Source: JBBDST01 sp040904765 (GTDB taxonomy: Bacteria > Actinomycetota > Nitriliruptoria > Nitriliruptorales > Nitriliruptoraceae). Taken from it: a stretch of 64,000 nucleotides of DNA. Positions 47,008 to 54,457 of the stretch are shown here, piece after piece (position 1 is the first letter of the stretch; each line of letters begins with the position of its first letter). Made by a program: the position numbers and the translations under genes. The DNA lies in contig JBBDST010000050.1 of NCBI GenBank assembly GCA_040904765.1, positions 21,989 through 85,988 on the forward strand, read 5' to 3'. The notes under the pieces are model-generated. The model was not told the DNA's origin. It saw only the letters and a list, made by a program, of their open reading frames with translations, and did no database searches.

Positions 47008-47082
47008 TTAACTGCCAAGGACCCAGCTGATCACCACAATGATCCCAATAACTGCAAGAATTGTCCAAATTATGTTTGTCAT
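47008..47082 (-). CDS. 24-aa small membrane protein
   Basis: A very short gene: ATG at 47082, AGGAGG 8 nt upstream, and the product MTNIIWTILAVIGIIVVISW plus VLGS. The whole peptide is one hydrophobic helix. The strong SD, exact spacing and a hairpin downstream support translation. Similar short hydrophobic peptides are known in Gram-positive bacteria, but I cannot name a family. It stands just left of cassette copy 1. Confidence 0.55.
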   Translation of the reverse strand: MTNIIWTILAVIGIIVVISWVLGS

Positions 47083-47593
47083 GAACTCTGCCTCCTATAC
47101 GGGATTTCGTTCGCGAAAAAACAATGCGTCGAACAGTCGACGAGTTCGCGATGGACGGCGAGGGCTAGACCGGCCTTTTCTACTTCTGCAGGCTAACGCA
47201 AGTCATGGTCTTAAAAACGGCCAAATGGACGTACGCGTGCACGCTTGGAAGTTTATGCGAGTACACGTAGCCAACGGTCCTGTCCGTTCGCCCTTGTTAT
47301 TGTGACGTACTTCGCTTACGGTTGGTGTTGTAAGTAGTAGCAACGTGCTCCTGTCCTTGGCACGGAACCGCAGTCGTGTGACCGCAACCATCGAGGACGT
47401 TCATGCATGTTGATCAGTTGCCTTTCAGGCTTCCAGTCGCAGCACGGATGTCTTGGGTGCTGGCGTGTCCGCCCCCGTCTGACCGGCCCGTTTCTGTGGC
47501 CGTGCAAGTGGGACTGTTCGCCGCTGACGTGTGATCGTCGCACGCCCGGCAGATCATTGCCCCGCCCCGACATTACGGGCACAGGAGCGCACC
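47083..47593. promoter_or_regulatory. Leader region of cassette copy 1 (511 bp)
   Basis: No gene is supported. It holds one copy of the oriented 19-bp motif (47345-47363) and a hairpin CGTGTGA-TCG-TCGCACG (47528-47544) that ends 49 nt before the start at 47594. From 47345 onward it aligns with the leader of copy 2 (51032-51278). Confidence 0.6.
47345..47363 (+). repeat. Oriented 19-bp motif, copy R1
   Basis: GTGCTCCTGTCCTTGGCAC, an imperfect palindrome with GTGC and GCAC ends. It fits the consensus GTGCYYYWGWCCTYGGCAC at all positions. It lies 230 nt upstream of the gene at 47594 and points towards it. Confidence 0.7.
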
Positions 47594-47851
47594 ATGACCC
47601 AGCACAATTCCAACCGACAGCCTATCGAGCCGCACGCCCAAGAAGTACGCACAGAACGCGAGATTCTTGTCACCGGGGGTGATAGGCGCAGTTCAGGCCC
47701 AGGCACCGCCGTGGTGTTGGTGTTTGCCCTCATTGCCCTGGCAGCCATTGTTTTTCTGAGTTTTGCCTTTTTTGAACGTGACGGGGAAAACATCCCTGAC
47801 GACGTCAATATCAGCATTGACCTGCCAAATGATGACCAAAACACGAACTAG
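47594..47851 (+). CDS. Small one-TM protein, cassette copy 1
   Basis: An 85 aa protein with a charged N-terminus of about 35 residues, one membrane helix (VLVFALIALAAIVFLSFAF) and an acidic C-terminal tail (DDVNISIDLPNDDQNTN). No signal peptide or domain match. It is a paralogue of the gene at 51279 with the same three-part layout. CAGGAG lies 6 nt before the ATG. Its role is unknown; it precedes the DUF3494 protein by 66 bp and is probably cotranscribed with it. Confidence 0.75.
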   Translation: MTQHNSNRQPIEPHAQEVRTEREILVTGGDRRSSGPGTAVVLVFALIALAAIVFLSFAFFERDGENIPDDVNISIDLPNDDQNTN

Positions 47852-47917
47852 ACGTCCGTGTTCACAAAATTATTTGTGGACGCCGTTCTCGTTCACTTCA
47901 CGGAGGAGATCACGATT

Positions 47918-48919
47918 ATGAAAAGCCCATTTCGCGACGGAGCCAACGGCCTTGCTGTGCTTGACGTCCGCCAACACCGCGGCATCATCGTTGCGTTCGT
48001 CGCGGCCTTAAGCCTCTTTGCTGCGACCAGCACCGCGCACGCAAACGTGCTGTTGGGAACGACGGAAAGTTATGCCATCTTGGCAGGACAGTCGGTCACC
48101 AATACCGGTACCACCACCATCCAAGGCGACATTGGAATTCATCCTGGCGCCGCGGTCGCTCCCAACGTGACCGGATTTGGCACGGTGACTCACACCGGCA
48201 CGTTAAATGACACCACGGCCGTAGCGGCTGCGGCCAAAGTTGATCTGGTTGCCGCCTACGACGATGCGGCTGGACGCGCGCTAACCGCAACCATCAGCCG
48301 GGAACTTTCTGGCGCCAATCTTGGCCCTGGCGTGTACGCGTCAAGTCCAGGCGGGGATTTTTTGCTTAGTAGCGGTGGGGTCCTTACGTTGACCGGTAAC
48401 GCTACTGACGTATGGATTTTTAAGTCGACTAGCACGCTTATTTTTGAGTCGGCCAGCCAAGTGGTCCTCCAAGGTGTGGATCCGTGCAACGTTTACTGGC
48501 AGGTTGCAAGTTCTGCCACGCTCGGAGTCAATGCGAACGTCACCGGCACGATCATGGCGTTGACCTCCATCTCGCTGCAAACAGGTGCTTCTCTTGACGG
48601 GCGTGCACTAGCCCGAAACGGGTCGGTCACACTTGACAGTAACGACATCAGCGTCCAGGTGTGTAGCGCAGCAGCGCCGATTGTTACCGAACCAGACACA
48701 GACGTTGACACCGATACTGATACAGAGCCGGTACCGGAATCATCTGAAAACGGTGGCACGGAAGCACCAGCCACCGTTCAGGTTCCCACCAGTATCAATG
48801 CCGGTGGAGGTACACAGACGGCATTAGGTGGTACTGCGCAAGCGCTCCTTATTGCACTTGCTGCAGTGGCGGTTAGTGCTGCCGTGGTAGTACGTCGCAA
48901 AGTAACTTCCAAGACCTAA
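47918..48919 (+). CDS. DUF3494 (ice-binding-like) surface protein with C-terminal anchor
   Basis: A 333 aa exported protein. A twin-basic signal peptide ends near residue 44 (TSTAHA), followed by a complete DUF3494 beta-helix domain (residues 45-250; start VLLGTTESYAILAGQ). Next come an Asp/Thr-rich linker, the motif VPTSINAGG, a membrane helix and RRKV. The DUF3494 fold binds ice in studied members, but many homologues have other or unknown roles. GGAGGAG precedes the ATG at 47918. The copy 2 paralogue at 51622 keeps only the ends of this protein. Confidence 0.9.
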   Translation: MKSPFRDGANGLAVLDVRQHRGIIVAFVAALSLFAATSTAHANVLLGTTESYAILAGQSVTNTGTTTIQGDIGIHPGAAVAPNVTGFGTVTHTGTLNDTTAVAAAAKVDLVAAYDDAAGRALTATISRELSGANLGPGVYASSPGGDFLLSSGGVLTLTGNATDVWIFKSTSTLIFESASQVVLQGVDPCNVYWQVASSATLGVNANVTGTIMALTSISLQTGASLDGRALARNGSVTLDSNDISVQVCSAAAPIVTEPDTDVDTDTDTEPVPESSENGGTEAPATVQVPTSINAGGGTQTALGGTAQALLIALAAVAVSAAVVVRRKVTSKT

Positions 48920-49052
48920 CCGGTGAGCTGCGGCCGGTCTTGGAGCAGTGCCCGATAATCGGTCGTAGCCACCACGCATCTGCACCAAATAATAATGTGG
49001 GGGAGTGCGAGCTAGATGATGCGCCCCGCCGGATCTCACACAACATGCAGGA

Positions 49053-49101
49053 CAAGTAAAACGGATGTTTGCGGGGGAGCCGCAAACATCCGTTTTACTT
49101 G
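49053..49101. terminator. 22-bp-stem bidirectional terminator-like hairpin
   Basis: A perfect 22-bp inverted repeat with a 5-nt loop (GGGAG, 49075-49079), between the convergent DUF3494 and GAF-ANTAR genes. Both arms carry an A/T-rich outer segment (AAGTAAAA / TTTTACTT), so either strand could end in a U-rich tail. An 8-bp stem hairpin (49138-49157) follows. Confidence 0.7.
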
Positions 49102-49193
49102 CTGAGTTTGTTTAGATGCTTGGTGTGATGTGCCGCGCAGTCGTCCAAAGACGACTGTCATACCAACCATGGCTGTACAGGCCTTCGCGTAGG

Positions 49194-50057
49194 TTAGTAA
49201 ACAATTTTGCTCTTGGTCATGAGATCGCTAGCTGACAACTTCCCCTGTACGACGGTGTCGGCAATATCTGCCAGTTTGCGATTGTTGTCACGGGCATAGG
49301 AGCGCAACAGAAAGAATGCGGAGTCGGGGCTTATCTTTGCCTGTTCGCTGATGACACCTTTGGCTTGTTCGATGCTGATACGGCTCTGTAAAGCATGCTG
49401 TAGTTGCGCTTCGACCGTGTGTGCCCGATGCAGTTCGCGTTGCTGCAAGATCCCGATAGTCGCCACGTCAGCCATTGCTTGAATCACCGATAATGACTCG
49501 GCTGAAACGCCGTTGGGCGTGGAAAAAAAGAGGTTCATCGCTCCAAGAATATTGCCGCGCAAACGTAAAGGCACGGCCTGTATCGACCGAAAACCGGTCA
49601 TGACCGCTTTAGGGCCAAACACGGGCCAGCGTTCGGCCTCGTCGGCCAACTCGTCGACTCGGACAGGCTTGCCCGTTTTGAAACAGTCTTGGCAAGGCCC
49701 TTCTTGGTGTTCGATTTGGAACAGTTCAAGCATCTGCGTGCGTTCGTGTGAGGCCGCAACGAACTGCAGTTTGCCGGTTTTGTCGGTGAGCAAAATCCCA
49801 ACCTCGGAGGCGATTTCAAGCGCAACGACACGTTCCGCTAGGCCAGAGAGGAACTCGACGAGGTCGAAATCTTCAACCAGCGTGTCTGCCAGTTCAACAA
49901 ACGCCTCGAGCAGTTCGCGATCACGTCGTTGCAACTTGTCAATCGGGTCTGAAATGACGTGTTCTTCCATTAACAATGGCGCTACAAAAGGCTGTGGCAA
50001 ACTCAGCGACGGATCTTGTTCCGATTTCGAATCATCTTGAGGCGGAGTAATACTCAT
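49194..50057 (-). CDS. GAF-ANTAR regulator, cassette copy 1
   Basis: A 287 aa protein with an N-terminal unstructured part, a GAF domain (residues 45-205, with EGPCQDCFKTG) and a C-terminal ANTAR domain (AAs about 215-275; ALQSRISIEQAKGVISEQ). ANTAR proteins bind paired hairpins in RNA and act as antiterminators. AGGAG lies 9 nt before the ATG. It is convergent with the surface-protein gene, and it is a close paralogue of the protein at 52391. Confidence 0.92.
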   Translation of the reverse strand: MSITPPQDDSKSEQDPSLSLPQPFVAPLLMEEHVISDPIDKLQRRDRELLEAFVELADTLVEDFDLVEFLSGLAERVVALEIASEVGILLTDKTGKLQFVAASHERTQMLELFQIEHQEGPCQDCFKTGKPVRVDELADEAERWPVFGPKAVMTGFRSIQAVPLRLRGNILGAMNLFFSTPNGVSAESLSVIQAMADVATIGILQQRELHRAHTVEAQLQHALQSRISIEQAKGVISEQAKISPDSAFFLLRSYARDNNRKLADIADTVVQGKLSASDLMTKSKIVY

Positions 50058-50467
50058 CTTTCAGAGCTCCTGATCAAGTGGCACGCGCTTAGTGACAATA
50101 TTGTCCGCTGCGGATGAGGGCAGGCCTTGTTCAAGCCGAACGGTTGGGTCTCGTAGCGCCCATACTCGGTGGGCTGTGGATGGTGGGGTGGCCAAAATGC
50201 TCGAGGTGTTAGTGCGTTTGTGAAGGGGCTCGCGACACTGCCAATCGGCATTGCTTCGCGCCATCCAGTCGGGATCCTATGAATCAACCGTAGCTGCGCC
50301 GCAGCAGTTGCAACCATGGGCGTTTCGTTAAATCCAAGTGTGGGCTTGTAAGTAGACGTTAGCCGCACTTAAAGCTCGACATGCTTGAGAAAATCGCCGG
50401 ACTCAGTTGCGGCGTGGTGGAGAAATTTTTCATGCACAGCCCTTACGCTAAAAGTTTGATTTAACTT

Positions 50468-50486
50468 GGACCGGGGACTGGGGTAC
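50468..50486 (-). repeat. Oriented 19-bp motif, weak copy R7
   Basis: Reading towards the GAF-ANTAR gene it is GTACCCCAGTCCCCGGTCC, 15 of 19 positions of the consensus. It lies 410 nt upstream of that gene. Confidence 0.4.
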
Positions 50487-50978
50487 CAAAATTTTCAAAA
50501 GGGGACAATACAGCAATGGTCCGATGAGGGAAATGAGAAATTACAGTTTGAGCACTTGAAGGTTGTAGCACCTCATCTTGAAAACAAGTCCACCCGTCAA
50601 GTGAAACTGCTACAGACAACGTGCAATCATCAATAAACTTTTGGAGCTAGACGTTTCCACGCAACCAAAAAAGTAACCGACAGCCGTACACCAGGATCAG
50701 CGTTGCCGACAGTCATCGTGACTTTGGTTTATGGCAACAAAGCAGCGCAAGATGGCGTGTTCTAATCCGCTGGCTGCACCTGTGGAAACACTTTGCAAGC
50801 TCAAGGCCGGTAAGGCGATCTTCAGCCAGATCTAGATTGTTACTTGCGGTAGCTGAGACCATCGCAGGTTGTCGCCTCCTGTGCGGTCGGGTGGATTACC
50901 GTCTTGGCACAGCGTGTCTATCCGATCTTTGGATGCCTGGCCGTTCGTCCTTGCGTGCATCGGTTGCCTCGCTAGCGT

Positions 50979-50994
50979 GAGAACTGCAGTTCTC
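50979..50994. promoter_or_regulatory. LexA-like palindrome
   Basis: GAGAACTGCAGTTCTC, a perfect 16-bp palindrome. The core GAAC-N4-GTTC matches the general shape of actinobacterial LexA boxes, but the flanking purine/pyrimidine pattern does not. It is 7 bp before motif R2. Confidence 0.35.
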
Positions 50995-51000
50995 GTCAAA

Positions 51001-51050
51001 GTGCTCTTGACCTCGGCACAGCTCTGCAAAAGTGCTCTTGTCCTCGGCAC
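51001..51050 (+). repeat. Oriented 19-bp motif, tandem copies R2 and R3
   Basis: GTGCTCTTGACCTCGGCAC at 51001-51019 and GTGCTCTTGTCCTCGGCAC at 51032-51050, 31 bp apart. Both fit the consensus GTGCYYYWGWCCTYGGCAC and point towards the gene at 51279, which starts 228 nt after R3. Confidence 0.7.
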
Positions 51051-51278
51051 AGCTCCGCAGTCGCAGAACCATAGGGATGAGCATGCTGAAGAATGTGGAC
51101 CGTTTGCCACAAAGGCAACCAGGCGCACTCATGAAGCCTGCTGTTTTCTAGCCTCCACGCTCGCTTAACCGGTCCATTTCTGGGGCTGTGCGAGTGGAAT
51201 TATTCGCTGCTCTCGTGCATTTCTCGCACGGTGAGCCAACTAATCAACGCCCCGTTTCTAAGGGCATAGGAGTCCACC

Positions 51279-51542
51279 ATGGCAGAGCCACGCCCCACAA
51301 ACGAACCAATCGAATCGAACAAGACAGGCGCGCGAACGGAAAGGGTAACCACCGTCCATAGTGACAACGGACGCGGTTCTGGCCCTGGGCCTGCAATGGG
51401 CGTGGTGATTGCACTTATCGCTTTGGCTGTCATTGTTTTTCTTGCTTTCACTTTGATGGGAGGTGACGGCGGATCCGGCGATCTCGATGATGTCGACGTC
51501 AACGTAGAAACACCAACTGACAGTGACACGCAAACGAACTGA
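51279..51542 (+). CDS. Small one-TM protein, cassette copy 2
   Basis: An 87 aa paralogue of the protein at 47594: charged N-terminus, GSGPGPA, one membrane helix (VVIALIALAVIVFLAFTL), and an acidic tail (DDVDVNVETPTDSDTQTN). AGGAG precedes the ATG. It lies 79 bp before the truncated surface protein. The shared leader and downstream order show that the whole cassette was duplicated. Confidence 0.75.
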   Translation: MAEPRPTNEPIESNKTGARTERVTTVHSDNGRGSGPGPAMGVVIALIALAVIVFLAFTLMGGDGGSGDLDDVDVNVETPTDSDTQTN

Positions 51543-51621
51543 CATGGCGGGGTGCGCGCAGGGATCCGTGGGCACCCCACCGTCGTGCACTTTCACTTCA
51601 TGTACGTAGGAGAAAAGTCAC

Positions 51622-52071
51622 ATGAACAGCGCATCGCGCGACGCCACGAACGCCCTTGCTGCTATAGGCATCCGCAGAAACGGTGTCGCCATCGCTGCCG
51701 CTATGGTCCTCATCCTCTTCTCTGTGATGGACACAACTCACACTGACGTCGTGTTGGAAGCTACTGGCAGTGTCGACATCATCGCAGGCCAGCCCAAAGC
51801 CACTCCTGCAGCAACGACGAGCGTGAGCGACATTCAAGCATCTCACAATGGGGGCGTTGCCGTAGCGCAAAGCACCGTTGGCATTCCCGAAAGCACAAAC
51901 GCCGGTGGTAGTAGCCGATATTTTGCAGTCGGCGGTCATGGCCTGCTGATGGCGATGGCTGCGTCTGGATTCGGGCTGCTGCTCGCTTTGGTCGCAGCCA
52001 GCGTGAGTGCGGCAACGGTGCTGCGGCGCAAGTTGTTTTCCACGCTACGAGCCGTCGGCTTAGCGCAGTAG
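51622..52071 (+). CDS. Internally deleted DUF3494 paralogue (signal + anchor only)
   Basis: A 149 aa protein that aligns with the DUF3494 protein only at both ends. The N-terminal about 55 residues match its signal peptide and first strand (ending IIAGQ), and the C-terminal 60 match its anchor (IPESTNAGG, membrane helix, LRRK). The ice-binding-like core is missing. AGGAG and AAAAG lie before the ATG. It may be a decaying copy or a surface protein with a short functional ectodomain. Confidence 0.65.
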   Translation: MNSASRDATNALAAIGIRRNGVAIAAAMVLILFSVMDTTHTDVVLEATGSVDIIAGQPKATPAATTSVSDIQASHNGGVAVAQSTVGIPESTNAGGSSRYFAVGGHGLLMAMAASGFGLLLALVAASVSAATVLRRKLFSTLRAVGLAQ

Positions 52072-52390
52072 GTGCCTACAGATAGTTGCGTCGGTGTTGC
52101 CGCTTGCAAGCTGGCACGAAGGGAAACGGCTACAGGTGCATGGCAAGAGGTCTGTGTTCTGCGACACAAACTGGCTACGAATCGCCAACCGTGCGTGTGA
52201 AGCGCCTGGAGTAGCTTTCTGTCTGGCTGATCTCCCATGTTTGTGACAACCATTCGGTCAGTTATCTAAAGGTGATAGTGCCCTGTTGGGTTTAGGTGTA
52301 ATTCCTTGTAATGGGACAGAACAACAGGTGTGTCACTGTGCCCACAGTGCGGCGTCAATAGCTGACGTGTGCGTGCGTATACGCGAATAA
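52072..52390. other. Convergent intergenic region, 319 bp
   Basis: Between the truncated surface protein and the copy 2 GAF-ANTAR gene. I see nothing clear in it, and no equivalent of the large hairpin of copy 1. Confidence 0.6.
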
Positions 52391-53239
52391 TCAAACGGTC
52401 AGATCGCTGGCAGCGGTCGTCCCATCAATGACAGCACGGGCGACATCCAAGAGTTTGCGGTTGTTTGTACGGGCATAGAGACGCAATAGGTCAAAAGCAG
52501 CGTCAGGATCCATCTGTCCCTGTTCTGCAACGATCCCTTTAGCCTGTTCGATACCTATACGGCTCTGTAAAGCCGACTGCAACTGACCTTCGACGGTGTG
52601 AGCGCGATGCAGTTCGCGCTGCTGCAAAACCCCGATCGTTGCGATGTCGGCCATGGCCTGCACAACCGCAAGTCCTTGGGTTGTGATGCCGCCTGGTTCG
52701 GTGAGAAACAGGTTCATCGCACCAAGCACAGTGCCACGCAGACGCAATGGCACTGCCTGCACGGACCGAAAGCCAAGCGCCAGCGCTTTCGTAGTGAACA
52801 GTGGCCAACGCTCGTCGGTATCGGCAAGATTGGGCACGCTTACCGGCTCGCCCGTGGTGAAACAATCTTGACAGGGCCCTTCATCGTGTTCGACTTGGAA
52901 CAGCTCCAGCATCTGCGTACGTTCATGTGACGCCGCGATGAACTGCAAAACACCACCCTCATCGACAAGCAAAATACCAACTTCAGCAGCTATTTCCAGT
53001 GCGACGACACGTTCTGTCAAGCCGCACAGAAAGTCGACGAGGTCGAAATCCTCAACTAACGTGTCGGCAAGCTCAACAAACGCGTCAAGCAGTTGCCGTT
53101 CGCCTTGAGGCAAACTGTCAGTCGGGGTGTCTAACAGTTCGTCCACATTTTTGGTCGATGCTTGACCAGAGCCGTGCTCGAAGCCTTGCGGGGTGCCTGC
53201 TTCTGGTCGGCAGTTGCATTCGGTCGGGTTTGTAACCAT
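52391..53239 (-). CDS. GAF-ANTAR regulator, cassette copy 2
   Basis: A 282 aa paralogue of the regulator at 49194: GAF domain with EGPCQDCFTTG and a C-terminal ANTAR domain (ALQSRIGIEQAKGIVAEQ). AGGAGG lies 7 nt before the ATG at 53239. It is the last gene of a three-gene minus-strand operon after the second GAF-ANTAR and the 173 aa protein. The two GPC-x2-C cysteines are kept in both paralogues. Confidence 0.92.
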   Translation of the reverse strand: MVTNPTECNCRPEAGTPQGFEHGSGQASTKNVDELLDTPTDSLPQGERQLLDAFVELADTLVEDFDLVDFLCGLTERVVALEIAAEVGILLVDEGGVLQFIAASHERTQMLELFQVEHDEGPCQDCFTTGEPVSVPNLADTDERWPLFTTKALALGFRSVQAVPLRLRGTVLGAMNLFLTEPGGITTQGLAVVQAMADIATIGVLQQRELHRAHTVEGQLQSALQSRIGIEQAKGIVAEQGQMDPDAAFDLLRLYARTNNRKLLDVARAVIDGTTAASDLTV

Positions 53240-53250
53240 CAATATCCCTC

Positions 53251-53934
53251 CTAATCGAGTCGCGTACGGCGAGCAACAACGTCTTGCGCGAGCGAACTGA
53301 GGCTTTGGTTGCTTGCGTAAGCGTGAGCGCGTAATAACGCCAAAGCTTCGGTGAGGCCGGCCCCCAACTGGACGGAGACCATTCCGGTTGCCTGGTGAAT
53401 CAAAGCTGAATCAGCTCCAACGGTAAAGATCTGTTCAAGTGCAACGTCAGGAGCGTCCGTGGCTGTGTTTGTGAGTAATAGGTCTAGCCCCAGCCGGGCA
53501 TAGATCAGCGCGTCGGTGTACAGCTGCGGATCAAGACCACCTGCAACAGGACGCGACAACGTTAATGCACCAAGTTTCATTGCACCGCTGCGAAGCGGAA
53601 AGGCAAACATCGCACGTAGCCCGTGGTCAGTGGCTGCACGACTGAAAGCCGGCCATGTTGAATCGCGGGAAAGATTTTCGACAATGATCGGCCAACCCAA
53701 GCGGTGCGCATCAAACGACGGTCCTTCACCTAAATCCGCCTGTAACGTGTCACCGTTAGATGCTTCGGGCGTAGCGAAGATCGTTTCAAGCGACGCACTT
53801 GTGCCAGCCAACGCAACACTGACCCCAGGCGTGCTAAGCCCCGACGCGGCAGCCGCACAGAAACGATCCGTGATTAGGCCAGGTGGCTGGGATGCGATCG
53901 CACCTAAGACGCGATCGAAGTTGCCGTGGTTCAC
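53251..53934 (-). CDS. Third GAF-ANTAR regulator
   Basis: A 227 aa, more distant GAF-ANTAR protein. The GAF domain is shorter and lacks the CxxC motif; the ANTAR part (IHQATGMVSVQLGAGLTEALALLRAHAYA) is complete. The GTG start lies 1 bp after the stop of the upstream gene and 11 bp separate its stop from the next regulator, so the three genes form one transcript. Confidence 0.88.
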   Translation of the reverse strand: MNHGNFDRVLGAIASQPPGLITDRFCAAAASGLSTPGVSVALAGTSASLETIFATPEASNGDTLQADLGEGPSFDAHRLGWPIIVENLSRDSTWPAFSRAATDHGLRAMFAFPLRSGAMKLGALTLSRPVAGGLDPQLYTDALIYARLGLDLLLTNTATDAPDVALEQIFTVGADSALIHQATGMVSVQLGAGLTEALALLRAHAYASNQSLSSLAQDVVARRTRLD

Positions 53935-53935
53935 G

Positions 53936-54457
53936 TCATGCCCCGATTAAGGTCGGAACGGTTGCTGCCGGGGCATGCACAGGCAATTCAGCACTGTCTT
54001 GAGACATAAACACCCGGTGAGTTTTTGGTCTTGCAGGGGTGGGGAGCGATGCCGTCGAAGCGTGCGCCCGGGCTTCAGCGATGCGGTCAACCCGCATTTC
54101 ATCTGGGTAAAGAAATGCCATGCCAACAAGATAGAGCGAGGCAGATCGAAACGAGCGGCAACGGGGACCGTTTGGGTTGGTGTGAGCCCACAGTAAATGT
54201 GCTGCAGCTGCTGCGATGGTGTCTGTCTCAGTTAAACCAATGGCGGCGCTACCGGCCGGCCCTATCAGTTCGGACGAATCCAGCAGATTGTAGAACGCAT
54301 CTTCAAGCAGCATGGTTTTTTGCGACCCGCCACAAATGGCCATCACGTCATGTTTGGCACGGCTATTAATCCACGCACGGAACCCAATTTCTTGACTGAG
54401 GATGCTGGGTGTCGCTGCGAGATGGGGCGGAGAGATGCTTTTAAGAAGATTTTTCAT
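53936..54457 (-). CDS. Unknown 173-aa protein heading the ANTAR operon
   Basis: A 173 aa protein with no family match that I recognise. It is mostly polar with a hydrophobic centre (SASLYLVGMAFLYP) and a proline-rich C-terminus. Its ATG at 54457 has no strong SD; the open frame to 54571 crosses motif repeats. It is directly upstream of two GAF-ANTAR genes and downstream of the three phased motif copies R4-R6. Confidence 0.55.
   Translation of the reverse strand: MKNLLKSISPPHLAATPSILSQEIGFRAWINSRAKHDVMAICGGSQKTMLLEDAFYNLLDSSELIGPAGSAAIGLTETDTIAAAAAHLLWAHTNPNGPRCRSFRSASLYLVGMAFLYPDEMRVDRIAEARAHASTASLPTPARPKTHRVFMSQDSAELPVHAPAATVPTLIGA

Larger units (their letters stand above)
50058..51278. promoter_or_regulatory. 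Leader/intergenic region of 1.2 kb between cassette copies
   Basis: No credible gene. It contains motif copy R7 (50468-50486), a perfect 16-bp palindrome GAGAACTGCAGTTCTC (50979-50994), motif copies R2 and R3 (51001-51050), and a hairpin CGTGC/GCACG (51214-51230) 48 nt before the next start. Confidence 0.6.

Noticed and set aside
50713..50862. A 49-codon minus-strand frame with AGGAGG upstream
   Set aside because: The SD is 12 nt from the ATG, the product is polar and Cys/Arg-rich with no structure, and no paralogue exists in cassette copy 1.
47345..51060. Sigma-54 promoter reading of the TTGGCAC/TCGGCAC motifs
   Set aside because: The GG-to-GC spacing is 9 instead of 10 nt where a GC exists at all, several copies lack it, and actinobacteria do not have sigma-54.
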